DNA from: Salinivibrio kushneri
GTDB taxonomy: Bacteria > Pseudomonadota > Gammaproteobacteria > Enterobacterales > Vibrionaceae
Assembly: GCF_027286325.1 (NCBI RefSeq)
Contig: NZ_CP114588.1
Coordinates: 806,001-870,000 of the forward strand
Direction: 5' to 3'
Length of the DNA: 64,000 nt
Part shown: piece after piece, positions 36,939 through 45,709 of the stretch
How positions within the stretch are numbered: position 1 is the stretch's first letter
How the letters are laid out: each line of letters starts with the position of its first letter
The notes under the pieces: generated by a model
What the model was told of the DNA's origin: nothing
Seen by the model: only the letters and a program-made list of their open reading frames with translations
Databases searched by the model: none
Position numbers and translations under genes: made by a program

Positions 36939-39900
36939 TGTGGTTGTCTGATGTCTCAGTGAAACGGCCAGTGATGGCGATCGTATTGAGCTTGCTGTTA
37001 TGTGTCTTTGGCGCGGTTTCTTTCTCGACCTTGTCCGTGCGTGAGATGCCTGATATCGATAGCCCGGTAGTGAGTATCTACACCGGCTATTCTGGCGCCT
37101 CGGCCAGCATTATGGAAAGCCAAGTCACGCAATTGATTGAAGATGAGCTCTCCGGCATTAGCGGCATTGAAGAGATCACCTCGGTCAGTCGCAATGGCTC
37201 ATCACGGATCACGGTGGAGTTTAAGCTCGATCATCCGCTGACCGAAGGGGTGAGTGATGTGCGTGATGCCGTGGCACGCGCACAAGGAGGACTGCCCGAT
37301 GATGCCAATGATCCGATTGTCTACAAAGACAACGGCACTGGTGAAGCGGCGGTCTACATCAACTTGGCCTCGTCAGAAATGGATCGCAACCAACTGACGG
37401 AATACGCCCAACGTACGCTGGAAGATAGATTCAGCTTGATCTCTGGGGTGAGCTCGGTCGATTTATACGGCGCGCTGTATAAAGTGATGTATGTGAAGCT
37501 GGATCCCACCCAAATGGCGGGGCACGGTGTCACCACCCAAGATATTCTTGATGCATTGCGAGATGAAAACTTAGAGAGTCCGGGCGGGGAAATCCGCAAT
37601 GACGTGATGACCATGCCAGTGCGTAGCGATCGTCTATATCGTGACGCAGAGGACTTTAAACAACTGGTGGTACGCACCACGGCGAACGGCACTGCGATTT
37701 ATTTGTCGGATGTGGCGGAGGTAGCAATTGGCTCACGGAACGAAGATGCCACCTATAAAAACAATGGTATCAATAATTTAAGTTTGGCGCTGATCCCACA
37801 ATCCGATGCCAATCCGCTCGATATTTCTGACCGCGCTCATAAGCTTGTCGATGAGATGCAGGCCTTCCTACCCGAAGGTACGCGTCTTTGGGTGGATTAC
37901 GATACTACGGTATTTATTGAGCGCTCGATTGAGGAAGTGTATAGCACCCTATTTATTACTGGGGCGCTGGTGGTATTAGTGCTATATATCTTTATCGGCC
38001 AAGCGCGCGCTACCTTGATCCCAGCAGTAACTGTGCCGGTGTCCTTGATATCTGCATTTATCGTTGCCTCGGCGATGGGCTTTTCTATCAACCTGCTGAC
38101 CTTAATGGCGCTCATTCTCGCGATAGGTCTGGTGGTGGATGATGCCATTGTGGTGGTCGAAAATATCTTCCACCACTTACAACAAGGCGATAAACCCTTG
38201 GTGGCCGCTTACCGTGGCGCACGGGAGGTGGGCTTTGCGGTGATCGCCACCACGGCGGTGTTGGTGATGGTGTTCCTTCCTATTACCTACATGGATGGCA
38301 TGATTGGTAAGTTGTTCACCGAGTTTGCCGTGATGCTCGCCGTCACCGTGCTCTGTTCGTCTCTCATAGCGTTAACGCTCACGCCGGTGCTTGGCAGTAA
38401 ATTGCTACGCTTAAATGTAACATCCAGTCCTGTGAACCGCGTGATCACCCGTGGGTTTGATGTGCTTGAAAGTTACTATCGCCGAGTGCTGGCACATGTC
38501 CTGCGTTGGCGTTGGATGGCACCTGTGGTTATCTTGCTCTGTATTGGCGGCAGTGGCGTGCTGATGCAGCACTTACCGTCGCAATTAGTGCCACAAGAAG
38601 ATCGTGGGGTGTTGCTGGCGTTTGTCCGTGGTGCGGAAGGCACGGCGTACAACCGTATGGTGGGCAACATTGAGCAAATTGAGCAGCGCTTAATGCCCTT
38701 GGTCGAGGCGGGCACCTTGAGCTCAGTTAGTTTACAAACGCCAGCGTTTGGTGGTCGGGCCGGCGATCAAACGGGCTTTGTGATCATGCTATTGCCGGAT
38801 TGGGATGAGCGTGATCGCTCTGCACAAGATATCTTAGCGGAAGTCCGTCAGGTGCTAAATGGCGTGCCAGACGTGCAAGTGTTCCCGTTTGCGCCTGGCT
38901 TTGGTGGGGGGAGTTCAGAGCCCGTGCAGTTTGTGTTAAGCGGCCCAGACTATCCTGAGCTTCATCGTTGGGCGGAAAAATTGGGCGAAATGGGCCGCGA
39001 GGCGAGCTTGATTGATAGCCCGGATTACGACTACAACCAAAACACCCCTGAGCTGGTAGTGAAAGTAGACCGTCGTCGCGCCGCTGAACTTGGCATTTCG
39101 GTGCGGGATGTGTCCGATACGTTAGAGGTGATGCTTGGTGGTCGTGCCCAGACCAGCTATGTGGATCGCGGCGAGGAATACGATGTGTATGTGCGCGGCG
39201 ATGAGCAGGCCTTTAGCAGCAAAGGCGATCTCACTCGTATTTATATGCGCAGCCGCAGCGGCAAGTTGGTTTCTCTCGATGCGGTAACTACGGTGGAAGA
39301 AACCGCGTCCGCGCAGCGGTTAAGCCATACCAACAAGCAAAAATCGATCACCTTATCGGCGCATTTAGGCGAGGGGGTGACGCTCGGACAAGCACTCGAT
39401 TATCTGGATAAGGTTGCGGCTGAGAACCTGCCGGCTGATATCTCGGTGGGCTATTCAGGGGAGTCGAAAGATTTTCGTGACAACCAAACCAGTGTGCTGG
39501 TGGTGTTTGGTTTAGCGCTCTTGGTGTCTTACTTGGTGTTAGCGGCACAATTTGAAAGCTTTATTAACCCTTTGGTGGTGATGTTGACGGTGCCCATGGG
39601 GATGCTGGGCGGCTTTTTAGGCCTGTGGTTGACTAACCAAGGGATCAATATCTACAGCCAAATTGGTTTGATCATGCTGATTGGGATGGTGACCAAAAAC
39701 GGTATCTTAATCGTGGAGTTTGCCAACCAATTGCGTGACCGTGGTATTGCATTTGATAAAGCGATTATCGATGCGTCAGTCCGTCGCTTGCGACCGATTT
39801 TGATGACGGCGTTTACCACCTTGGCAGGGATGATCCCATTGATCCTCTCCACTGGCGCGGGAGCGGAAAGTCGTATCGCGGTTGGGACGGTGATCTTCAC

Positions 39901-40087
39901 CGGCATGGCCTTTGCGACCTTTGTCACCTTGCTGGTGATCCCGGCGATGTATCGTTTGCTCTCCGTTCATACTCACTCGCCGGAGTATGTGGCGCAGCAG
40001 TTGGATAAAGCGCTCGCGGTGGAAACCGTGCATCGGGCCAGTCATGGTGAGTTTGATACCCATCCGCATGATGAACCGCATAAATAA
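36938..40087 (+). CDS. RND multidrug efflux permease (HAE1 type)
   Basis: Proton-driven inner-membrane efflux pump of 1049 aa, full length for the AcrB/MexF superfamily with 12 helices and two large periplasmic loops. Proton-relay Asp pair in GLVVDDAIVVVENIFHHL (about 405), second repeat GMVTKNGILIVEFANQLRDRG with its Lys (about 938). N terminus SVKRPVMAIVLSLLLCVFGAVS is typical. Substrates not predictable. Translationally coupled to the adaptor gene; ends before a strong terminator. Confidence 0.93.
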   Translation: MWLSDVSVKRPVMAIVLSLLLCVFGAVSFSTLSVREMPDIDSPVVSIYTGYSGASASIMESQVTQLIEDELSGISGIEEITSVSRNGSSRITVEFKLDHPLTEGVSDVRDAVARAQGGLPDDANDPIVYKDNGTGEAAVYINLASSEMDRNQLTEYAQRTLEDRFSLISGVSSVDLYGALYKVMYVKLDPTQMAGHGVTTQDILDALRDENLESPGGEIRNDVMTMPVRSDRLYRDAEDFKQLVVRTTANGTAIYLSDVAEVAIGSRNEDATYKNNGINNLSLALIPQSDANPLDISDRAHKLVDEMQAFLPEGTRLWVDYDTTVFIERSIEEVYSTLFITGALVVLVLYIFIGQARATLIPAVTVPVSLISAFIVASAMGFSINLLTLMALILAIGLVVDDAIVVVENIFHHLQQGDKPLVAAYRGAREVGFAVIATTAVLVMVFLPITYMDGMIGKLFTEFAVMLAVTVLCSSLIALTLTPVLGSKLLRLNVTSSPVNRVITRGFDVLESYYRRVLAHVLRWRWMAPVVILLCIGGSGVLMQHLPSQLVPQEDRGVLLAFVRGAEGTAYNRMVGNIEQIEQRLMPLVEAGTLSSVSLQTPAFGGRAGDQTGFVIMLLPDWDERDRSAQDILAEVRQVLNGVPDVQVFPFAPGFGGGSSEPVQFVLSGPDYPELHRWAEKLGEMGREASLIDSPDYDYNQNTPELVVKVDRRRAAELGISVRDVSDTLEVMLGGRAQTSYVDRGEEYDVYVRGDEQAFSSKGDLTRIYMRSRSGKLVSLDAVTTVEETASAQRLSHTNKQKSITLSAHLGEGVTLGQALDYLDKVAAENLPADISVGYSGESKDFRDNQTSVLVVFGLALLVSYLVLAAQFESFINPLVVMLTVPMGMLGGFLGLWLTNQGINIYSQIGLIMLIGMVTKNGILIVEFANQLRDRGIAFDKAIIDASVRRLRPILMTAFTTLAGMIPLILSTGAGAESRIAVGTVIFTGMAFATFVTLLVIPAMYRLLSVHTHSPEYVAQQLDKALAVETVHRASHGEFDTHPHDEPHK

Positions 40088-40105
40088 CCGCTGTTGTATT
40101 CTCGA

Positions 40106-40146
40106 CACAAAAACCGCCTCTTCACAGTGAGGCGGTTTTTTTATTT
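40106..40146. terminator. Bidirectional terminator between RND operon and queC
   Basis: Stem AAAACCGCCTC / GAGGCGGTTTT with TTTTTTTATTT following on the plus strand. Confidence 0.88.
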
Positions 40147-40173
40147 CTTGTCGCTGCCAGTAGATGCGCGCAG

Positions 40174-40869
40174 TTACGCGTTTACCGCTTGTTTTTGCTG
40201 CAGTGCCGCTTGCACGTCCGCTTGGTTGGCGAGGTAGTCATCTAAGCCACGCTGACGCAAGTGACAGGCTGGACACTCACCACAGCCAGTACCTTTAATA
40301 CCGTTATAACAGGTTAGGGTGTGGTCGCGTACAAAATCGAGGGTGTGATACTGGTCGGCCAGTGCCCAGGTCTCAGCTTTATTCAGCCACATCAGTGGTG
40401 TGACTAGCGCGAGTTTTCTGTCCATGCCGCGCTCAAGGGCTTGCTGCATTGATTGAATAAAATCGTTACGACAATCTGGGTAGCCAGAAAAGTCGGTTTC
40501 GCAGACACCGGTGATTACCGCCTCAGCGCCAATTTGATAGGCGTAGATACCCGCTAAAGTCAAAAACAAGATATTACGTCCCGGCACAAAGGAATTGGGC
40601 AGGCCGTTTTCGTTCAGTGCATTGGAAACAGGAATGTTGTCGCGTGTGAGCGAGCTAATCGCCAATTCATTGAGCAAGCCAACATCCAATACCTTATGCG
40701 CACTGACTTTGCGGTTTGCAGCAATCTCACGGGCAACATCAATTTCTTGCTTGTGGCGCTGGTTATAGTCGAAAGTGAGGCAATGCACTTCGTCATACTC
40801 TGCCTGCGCTTGAATCAAACAGGTGGTTGAATCCTGTCCTCCGCTAAATACCACAACGGCTTTTTTCAT
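40174..40869 (-). CDS. queC: 7-cyano-7-deazaguanine synthase QueC
   Basis: ATP-dependent enzyme converting 7-carboxy-7-deazaguanine to preQ0 in queuosine biosynthesis, 231 aa (E. coli 231). PP-loop motif [13 protein letters not shown] at residues 5-17, [29 protein letters not shown] and the C-terminal zinc site [20 protein letters not shown] with four cysteines. Other que genes are not in the window. The spacer upstream contains a short hairpin (CAGGG-ATGGTA-CCCCTG) but no recognisable preQ1 riboswitch. Confidence 0.96.
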   Translation of the reverse strand: MKKAVVVFSGGQDSTTCLIQAQAEYDEVHCLTFDYNQRHKQEIDVAREIAANRKVSAHKVLDVGLLNELAISSLTRDNIPVSNALNENGLPNSFVPGRNILFLTLAGIYAYQIGAEAVITGVCETDFSGYPDCRNDFIQSMQQALERGMDRKLALVTPLMWLNKAETWALADQYHTLDFVRDHTLTCYNGIKGTGCGECPACHLRQRGLDDYLANQADVQAALQQKQAVNA

Positions 40870-41050
40870 TGGTTTGTCCTTTGGCGGTGCTACTTACCCA
40901 GTGTTACACAGAGCAGGGATGGTACCCCTGTGTGGTATCGACAGCAAGCCAGATGCGATGATGCAATCCGTTAGTCAGCACGCAATTTGTCCCCTTTTTG
41001 TTTGCTAAGCTACGCCTTGATGGTTGATTTATAAAGGACATTCACAAGTC

Positions 41051-41578
41051 ATGGACGGACTTGAACCGCAAGCTATCCCCAGCCTGTGCCGCACGCCTAT
41101 CTCGGGTATTTTTGTCAGAGTATGTCACCCTGAGCACATCGACGCTGTCTTGATGCGAGAAAGTAAAGACAGACCGAACGGTCGGTATAATCGTCAGGGT
41201 GAAAGCGCGCTGTATTTAACCGAGAGTGCAGAGAGTGCGCGCGTAGCCATGCAAAAGTACGCCAGCCAGATCACAACGCCACGCGTGCTTGTGCGGTATC
41301 AGGTTGAGCCCTGTGAGCTGGTAGATTTGCGTCATCCTGAACTCCAGCAATACAAAACCTTATCCAGCGTTGATTGGCAAGCGGCCTTGGCAAAAGGCGA
41401 ATCTCCATCCAGTTGGTGGGTGGCCGATAAACTGAGAAGTGGTAATGAAATTGGCTTGATTGACCCGTCGCGAAAAGATCCCAGCACTTGGCATATCACC
41501 TTGTTTCGCTGGAACGCCCCAGGCGCGCCGTCTGTGACCAGAGTGGGCGAGCCTGAAGAGATTAGTCTATCAAGTTAG
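41051..41578 (+). CDS. RES-domain protein (putative NAD-degrading toxin family), orphan
   Basis: 175-aa cytoplasmic protein with the RES fold: Arg in FVRVCHPEH (about 20-28), the GRYNRQGESALYLTES block (about 44-59) and the SSWWVADKLRSGNEIGLIDPSRKDPSTWHI end block. RES proteins such as MbcT/ParT are ADP-ribosyltransferase-like enzymes that destroy or transfer NAD and are normally kept in check by an Xre-MbcA antitoxin encoded next door. No such antitoxin gene is seen on either side: queC is upstream and a lipoprotein downstream. AGGA lies 12 nt before the ATG; the TTG nine codons upstream has no site. May be a standalone RES enzyme or a toxin with a distant partner. Confidence 0.7.
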   Translation: MDGLEPQAIPSLCRTPISGIFVRVCHPEHIDAVLMRESKDRPNGRYNRQGESALYLTESAESARVAMQKYASQITTPRVLVRYQVEPCELVDLRHPELQQYKTLSSVDWQAALAKGESPSSWWVADKLRSGNEIGLIDPSRKDPSTWHITLFRWNAPGAPSVTRVGEPEEISLSS

Positions 41579-41775
41579 ATTAAGATAAGTTACTATATGC
41601 GTGTAAGTTAATGTTGATTATTCATTGCAATGAAAGATACGTAGTTATCTCATCACCTATAACCATTTAGATAAAGAATACTCCTATAAGCATCCTTTGT
41701 TTTTGTGACTCAGCTCTCTTCTTTTTGGTTTAAATAAAATTTAACCTTAAACTATTTAACATAGTGGTTATTAAG
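41579..41775. other. AT-rich spacer before the lipoprotein
   Basis: About 200 bp, markedly richer in A/T than the neighbouring core genes; no gene or clear promoter recognised. Marks the left edge of the accessory patch. Confidence 0.4.
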
Positions 41776-42561
41776 ATGATAAAAAGAATACCTATCCTCA
41801 TCATGTCGCTGATGATTTCTGCATGCCAGTCAACTAATGTCAATATTAATGAAGAGCTTGACGGTGTCTTTAGAGATATAGCGACATACAACGTGGACTT
41901 GGGATCTTCAGCACTCGTTTTAGCTTCTGGTGATTATTTAGATTCATATGAAAAAAAAGATGGAGTAGAAAAGTATCGTGTATTTGTCTTTAAAGATAAA
42001 CGCTCTTACATAAATGAAGTGATGAGTGGGTATTGTGAGTCCCATGATGGTGTGATACATAAATATGATAGTCATCGTATTGGGAGAGACAATATTAATA
42101 AACATGTCTGTGAGCTGAAAGAAAACAGAGATATTGCGGTTTTCTCTTATTATTTTGATTATGAAGAATTAGTGAAAAAAGACTGGCCAAGCTGGGTTCT
42201 CACTTTTTTTAAACCCGTAGGAAATAGTCAGCTTTCACAGAGTGTCTTCCCCAACTTTTCTAGCAGAAAAGAGGCAGACAAAGAGTACGAGTTGTGGGAA
42301 AAAGAAAGAGAGCTGAAACGGAAAGAGCGTTTAGAAGAGAGAAAAAGAAGAAAGGAAGAAAAGCTTACAAAATTGAAAGAGAGAAGCTTAGATACTCGAG
42401 AGAAGGTACTGACTAAGGGAACAAAAATATGCTTTGTTTCCATAGAGGATAAAGTAGTAGGCTATACTGAGGATGCTACTGAGGAAAAAATAAAAGTGAT
42501 GATAAACTCAGAGTATATTTGGGATTGGCCGGATAATTGGTATGCATGTGACCGTTATTGA
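41776..42561 (+). CDS. Putative lipoprotein with charged coiled coil, unknown function
   Basis: Not recognised. 261 aa; N terminus MIKRIPILIMSLMISAC is a lipoprotein signal with Cys17 as the likely lipidated residue. The middle (VDLGSSALVLASGDYLDSYE, FVFKDKRSYINEVMSGYCES) is compact-looking, then residues about 165-215 are an almost pure Glu/Lys/Arg coiled coil (EKERELKRKERLEERKRRKE), followed by a small C-terminal part with Cys residues (ICFVSIEDKVVGYTED, WPDNWYACDRY) that could be an SH3-like fold. Codon use is AT-rich (many AAA, GAA, ATA), unlike flanking core genes, suggesting transfer. Ribosome site weak. It lies between the RES gene and insertion sequences. Confidence 0.65.
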   Translation: MIKRIPILIMSLMISACQSTNVNINEELDGVFRDIATYNVDLGSSALVLASGDYLDSYEKKDGVEKYRVFVFKDKRSYINEVMSGYCESHDGVIHKYDSHRIGRDNINKHVCELKENRDIAVFSYYFDYEELVKKDWPSWVLTFFKPVGNSQLSQSVFPNFSSRKEADKEYELWEKERELKRKERLEERKRRKEEKLTKLKERSLDTREKVLTKGTKICFVSIEDKVVGYTEDATEEKIKVMINSEYIWDWPDNWYACDRY

Positions 42562-42570
42562 GAATGTCTT

Positions 42571-42595
42571 TGTCCCGTCCTAATCTAGCTTGACA
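42571..42595 (+). repeat. Solitary IS3-type terminal repeat
   Basis: 25 bp matching the left end of the adjacent IS3-family element in 20 of 25 positions: identical TGTCCCGTCCT at the outer end and TTGACA at the inner end. No matching right end or transposase belongs to it, so it is either the remnant of a related element or an end-like target that attracted the intact copy. Confidence 0.65.
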
Positions 42596-42603
42596 GTTTT
42601 TGG

Positions 42604-42636
42604 AAAAGAGCCTCCAAAAAAAGGGGGCTCTTTTTA
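42604..42636. terminator. Strong hairpin/terminator before the IS3 element
   Basis: Stem AAAAGAGCCTCC / GGGGGCTCTTTT around a loop of seven A's, then TTTTATT. Would end transcription from the lipoprotein gene. Confidence 0.8.
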
Positions 42637-42683
42637 TTAGTATGTCCCGTCCTGAAATACGTTGACATAAAGAGGACTTCTTT

Positions 42684-43085
42684 ATGACAACATCAAGTAA
42701 CTCAAGCCGTAAGCGTACGCAACGTGATTACACCTTAGCCTTTAAATTAGGCGTTGTTGAGCGTGTTGAAAAAGGTGAAATGACCTACAAACAAGCGCAA
42801 GCCCGTTTTGGTATTCAGGGCCGCTCAACGGTGCTCGTCTGGCTCAGAAAACATGGTAGACTCGATTGGTCGAAACCATTTCAGCATCCCCTTATGCCAC
42901 ATTCAAAAGAAACCCCAGCCGAAACTATCAAGCGCCTTGAGCGTGAGTTAGCCGAAGAGAAACTGCGTAACCAAATCCTCAACGGTATGGTCGATATCAT
43001 GGACAATGAGTACGGAGCCGGCCTCAGAAAAAAGTACTTATCCGGTACATCTGGCAAGCCAAAGCCAAAAGCAAAATCAAGTTAG
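42684..43085 (+). CDS. IS3-family transposase OrfA
   Basis: 133 aa. N-terminal helix-turn-helix (YTLAFKLGVVERVEKGEMTY, QAQARFGIQGRSTVLVWLRKHG) that binds the IS ends, then a leucine-zipper-like helix (ETIKRLERELAEEKLRNQIL) for multimerisation. The zero-frame slippery heptamer A-AAA-AAG lies at 43028-43034 inside CTC AGA AAA AAG, where a -1 shift makes OrfAB. Confidence 0.9.
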   Translation: MTTSSNSSRKRTQRDYTLAFKLGVVERVEKGEMTYKQAQARFGIQGRSTVLVWLRKHGRLDWSKPFQHPLMPHSKETPAETIKRLERELAEEKLRNQILNGMVDIMDNEYGAGLRKKYLSGTSGKPKPKAKSS

Positions 43086-43912
43086 CGTCGGCATGTCGTG
43101 CCGCAGGCGTTTCTCGACAAGGTGTCTACCAAGCCGTTGCTCGAATGGAAAGCCGAAGAGCTGAACTATCAATCATCAAAGACTGGGTCCAATACTGGCG
43201 TAAATATATGCCGAGGTTAGGGGCGCGTAAGCTCTACGCGTTGGTAAAGCCCAAGCTAGTTGAACATGGCATTAAACTAGGGCGAGACGGGTTTTTTAGC
43301 TATCTGAAAAGTGAAGGTTTACTGGTTAGACCCAAGAAAAGCTACACAAAAACAACGTGTAGTAAGCACTGGATGAAGAAACATCCTAACCTGCTAAAAG
43401 AAGACGGACTACATGATGCTGCGCATGTACTGGTTAGCGACATAACTTATGTTGAATCAGACCAAGGTGTGCATTACCTGTCACTGGTGACCGATGCCAG
43501 TTCACGCAAGATAGTGGGTTATCACGTGAGCGAAGATATGAAAGTAGACAATGTAGTGAAAGCGCTGAAAATGGCCGTCAAAGATAAGCGCTATATCGGC
43601 AATGCGGTACATCACTCAGACCGAGGTTCGCAATACTGCTCAGCCGTTTATCAGAATGCGTTACAGGAGAGTCAAATCCAGTCGTCGATGACGGATGGTT
43701 ATGATTGCTACCAAAACGCGTTAGCGGAAAGAATCAATGGCATACTGAAGCAGGAGTTTTTACTGTACCGGTGTAAGACACTGGCAGAGCTGAAAGTACT
43801 GGTAAAAGAATCGATAGCGATATACAACGAAATGAGACCGCACCTGAGTTTAAGTATGACAACCCCCAATCAGGTGCATAATAGAAAAGGCCAGCTACTG
43901 GAGCTGGCCTAA
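43034..43912 (+). CDS. IS3-family transposase OrfB (made as OrfAB by -1 frameshift)
   Basis: Catalytic part, read in the -1 frame after the A6G site; the continuation begins VLIRYIWQAKAKSKIKLASA, and the first in-frame ATG is only at 43145. rve integrase core with DDE triad: Asp in VLVSDITYV, Asp in VHHSDRGSQY, Glu in NALAERINGILKQEF. An HTH_21-type segment (YMPRLGARKLYALVKP) precedes it. Ends 5 bp before the right inverted repeat. No premature stop. Confidence 0.92.
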   Translation, partial: VLIRYIWQAKAKSKIKLASACRAAGVSRQGVYQAVARMESRRAELSIIKDWVQYWRKYMPRLGARKLYALVKPKLVEHGIKLGRDGFFSYLKSEGLLVRPKKSYTKTTCSKHWMKKHPNLLKEDGLHDAAHVLVSDITYVESDQGVHYLSLVTDASSRKIVGYHVSEDMKVDNVVKALKMAVKDKRYIGNAVHHSDRGSQYCSAVYQNALQESQIQSSMTDGYDCYQNALAERINGILKQEFLLYRCKTLAELKVLVKESIAIYNEMRPHLSLSMTTPNQVHNRKGQLLELA

Positions 43913-43959
43913 AAACTGTCAACCTATTTTAGGACGAGACAGTAGGTATACCGCAGAAA

Positions 43960-45012
43960 GGCGTTGTTGATCAAATCATTCACCTAAAGCACTGATCCCA
44001 ATGGAATTGCTCCCATCAATCAACTCGATAACTAACAGGCATACCAAGTCTTATGACTTTGTTTATTGCTTTCACGTTGGCCAATGCTTCGCCAACTTGG
44101 GCATCATAGTTACGTAGGGTCAGCTCAGGGCTGATTAACGTTTTGTATCGGGACATGCCTGTTTCTGACAGAGAGCGTTGGTGATAACCCTCTTCTTGTT
44201 TCCAGTCTTCTAAGTTACCCGATTTCAAGGCGCTGACGGCTGCATTGCGAGGGTGGCCGTCCTCCCAGTAACCCGCATTGCTGCGCGGTGGAATGGTCGG
44301 TTTGATGCCTTTTTTCTTGAGCACCTGATGACAGGCTTTCGTATCGTAAGCGCCGTCAGCACTGACTTGGGCGATTTTTCGGCGTAACGGGTTGAGTAGT
44401 GTCGGTAGGGCTTCATTGTCGCCGACAGACGCTAAGCTCACGACGGCAGAAATCACTTCATGTGTACTGTCGTCAATCGCGAGATGCAGCTTGCGCCAAA
44501 CACGGCGTTTTCCTTGCCATGTTTGCGCATTTTCCACTCTCCCTCGCCGAACACTTTTAAACCGGTGGCATCAATGACGACGTGAGCAACGGGCCCACGA
44601 CTGGGTAATCGGTAGTTAACCTCAACCGTCTTCGCCCGTTTACTGATACAACTGTATGACGGCGATTTTAGCGGTACGTCCATCAGACCAAATATCGAGT
44701 CGAGAAAGCCTTGCAGGGCGCGAAGAGGGAGCTTGAAAATGCCTTTTTTATCATTAGGGCCGTTTCAATGGCACCATCAGTAAACGTAAAGCCTCTGCCT
44801 CGTTTGCCATGATGCTCTTTGCAGTGCCAAGTCTGGATAGCGGCGTCATCAACCCAAAAGGTAATCGAACCACGGTTAATCAATGCTTGATTGTATTGCT
44901 TCCAATTGCTGATTTTGTACTTGGCTTTGCTCATCATCTGAGACCGGTTTTGAGGCGTTGATGATCTGATCGCGGCTCGGATGATAAGTTCAATGATTTA
45001 GGAAACAACGCC
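43960..45012 (-). mobile_element. IS903-group (IS5-family) insertion sequence, defective transposase
   Basis: 1053 bp. The ends begin GGCGTTGTTGATCAAATC and, inverted, GGCGTTGTTTCCTAAATC, close to the 18-bp IS903 repeat. A perfect 9-bp target duplication CCGCAGAAA flanks it, the size made by IS903-group elements, so this copy arrived recently. It landed 18 bp to the right of the IS3 element, and downstream of the thioesterase gene. Confidence 0.93.
44016..44937 (-). pseudogene. IS903-group DDE transposase, two frame breaks
   Basis: The three reading-frame pieces join into one transposase: SKAKYKISNWKQYNQALINR at the N terminus, FGLMDVPLKSPSYSCISKRA in the middle, and KRRVWRKLHLAIDDSTHEVI to MPVSYRVD at the end. 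First break is in an A6G run (ATG ATA AAA AAG) where a -1 shift restores the frame; second is at GGAAAACGCC, where one more A would restore KEKRRVW. DDE-region motifs HVVIDATGLKV, SADGAYDT are still visible. The second break has no good slippery motif, so this copy is most likely inactive. Confidence 0.85.
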
Positions 45013-45035
45013 CCGCAGAAACCAGAGTTTAAAAG

Positions 45036-45470
45036 TTATTCTTTCGCCACAAAAGCTTTTAACCCTTCGAGCGTTTCAGCTGGGATAGGGCAGCTTTTAC
45101 CGGTTTTAAAATCGCAATAGACAATCAAAGCCTCGCCCTCGGCCACACAGCGCTCTTGATTGTGGCTGTAGATTTCATACTTCATCGCATAGCGCTTTTC
45201 TTGAATATCCTCGACCCAAGCGACGGTGGTGATGGTATCTGGATACACCAAAGGGGCGCGATAATCGCAGCGGGTTGAGGCGACCACGGGGCCAACATGC
45301 AGTCGTTTGGCTAGCTCGAACACTTCCAATTTTTCAAGCATCACCACGCGTACATCTTCAAAATAGCGAAAGTACACGGTGTTATTGATGTGTTGCAGGG
45401 CATCCATGTCATTCCAGACAATCGCCTGCGTATGAGAGAGCGGGTAGTTTTCTACTGGGATATTAGCCAC
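45036..45470 (-). CDS. 4HBT-family acyl-CoA thioesterase (YbgC/FadM-like)
   Basis: Single-hotdog thioesterase of 144 aa. Active-site motif WNDMDALQHINNTVYFRYFED (Asp at about residue 18), with VGPVVASTRCDYRAPLVYPD and a C-terminal VAEGEALIVYCD. Hydrolyses short or medium acyl-CoA; the exact substrate is unknown. The start is taken as GTG because AGGAGG sits 8 nt upstream; an in-frame codon 12 positions earlier would be within or before that site. The IS903-group element lies 24 bp beyond its stop. Confidence 0.85.
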   Translation of the reverse strand: MANIPVENYPLSHTQAIVWNDMDALQHINNTVYFRYFEDVRVVMLEKLEVFELAKRLHVGPVVASTRCDYRAPLVYPDTITTVAWVEDIQEKRYAMKYEIYSHNQERCVAEGEALIVYCDFKTGKSCPIPAETLEGLKAFVAKE

Positions 45471-45709
45471 AAGACAATCCTCCTTAATTGTGTGCCTTGA
45501 TTGCACACCAAGCCCAATGACAAGACAAGTCGAGCAGGTATAAATACGGAGCTTTGTCTAACAATGACGTAACAAAATACATGACTCGACAAAGCGGTTC
45601 TCAACGCGGGTGGCGCTAATCGCTTAATGTGGCAGCAATCAGACTCTGGTATGATACGCCCCCTTTTTGGCCGCGCTTGGCCTGGTTTACTTTTGCTGTG
45701 GATACGACT

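Larger units (their letters stand above)
42643..43941 (+). mobile_element. Complete IS3-family insertion sequence
   Basis: 1299 bp bounded by 25-bp inverted repeats matching in 22 of 25 positions (outer TGTCCCGTCCT / TGTCTCGTCCT, inner GTTGACA). Flanked by a 3-bp direct repeat GTA on both sides, the usual target duplication of this family. Contains overlapping orfA and orfB in relative -1 frames with an A6G slippery sequence and intact DDE residues, so it is probably functional. Confidence 0.93.

Noticed and set aside
40870-40960. Possible preQ1 riboswitch upstream of queC
   Set aside because: Only a simple hairpin is present; the conserved preQ1-I/II sequence elements were not found.
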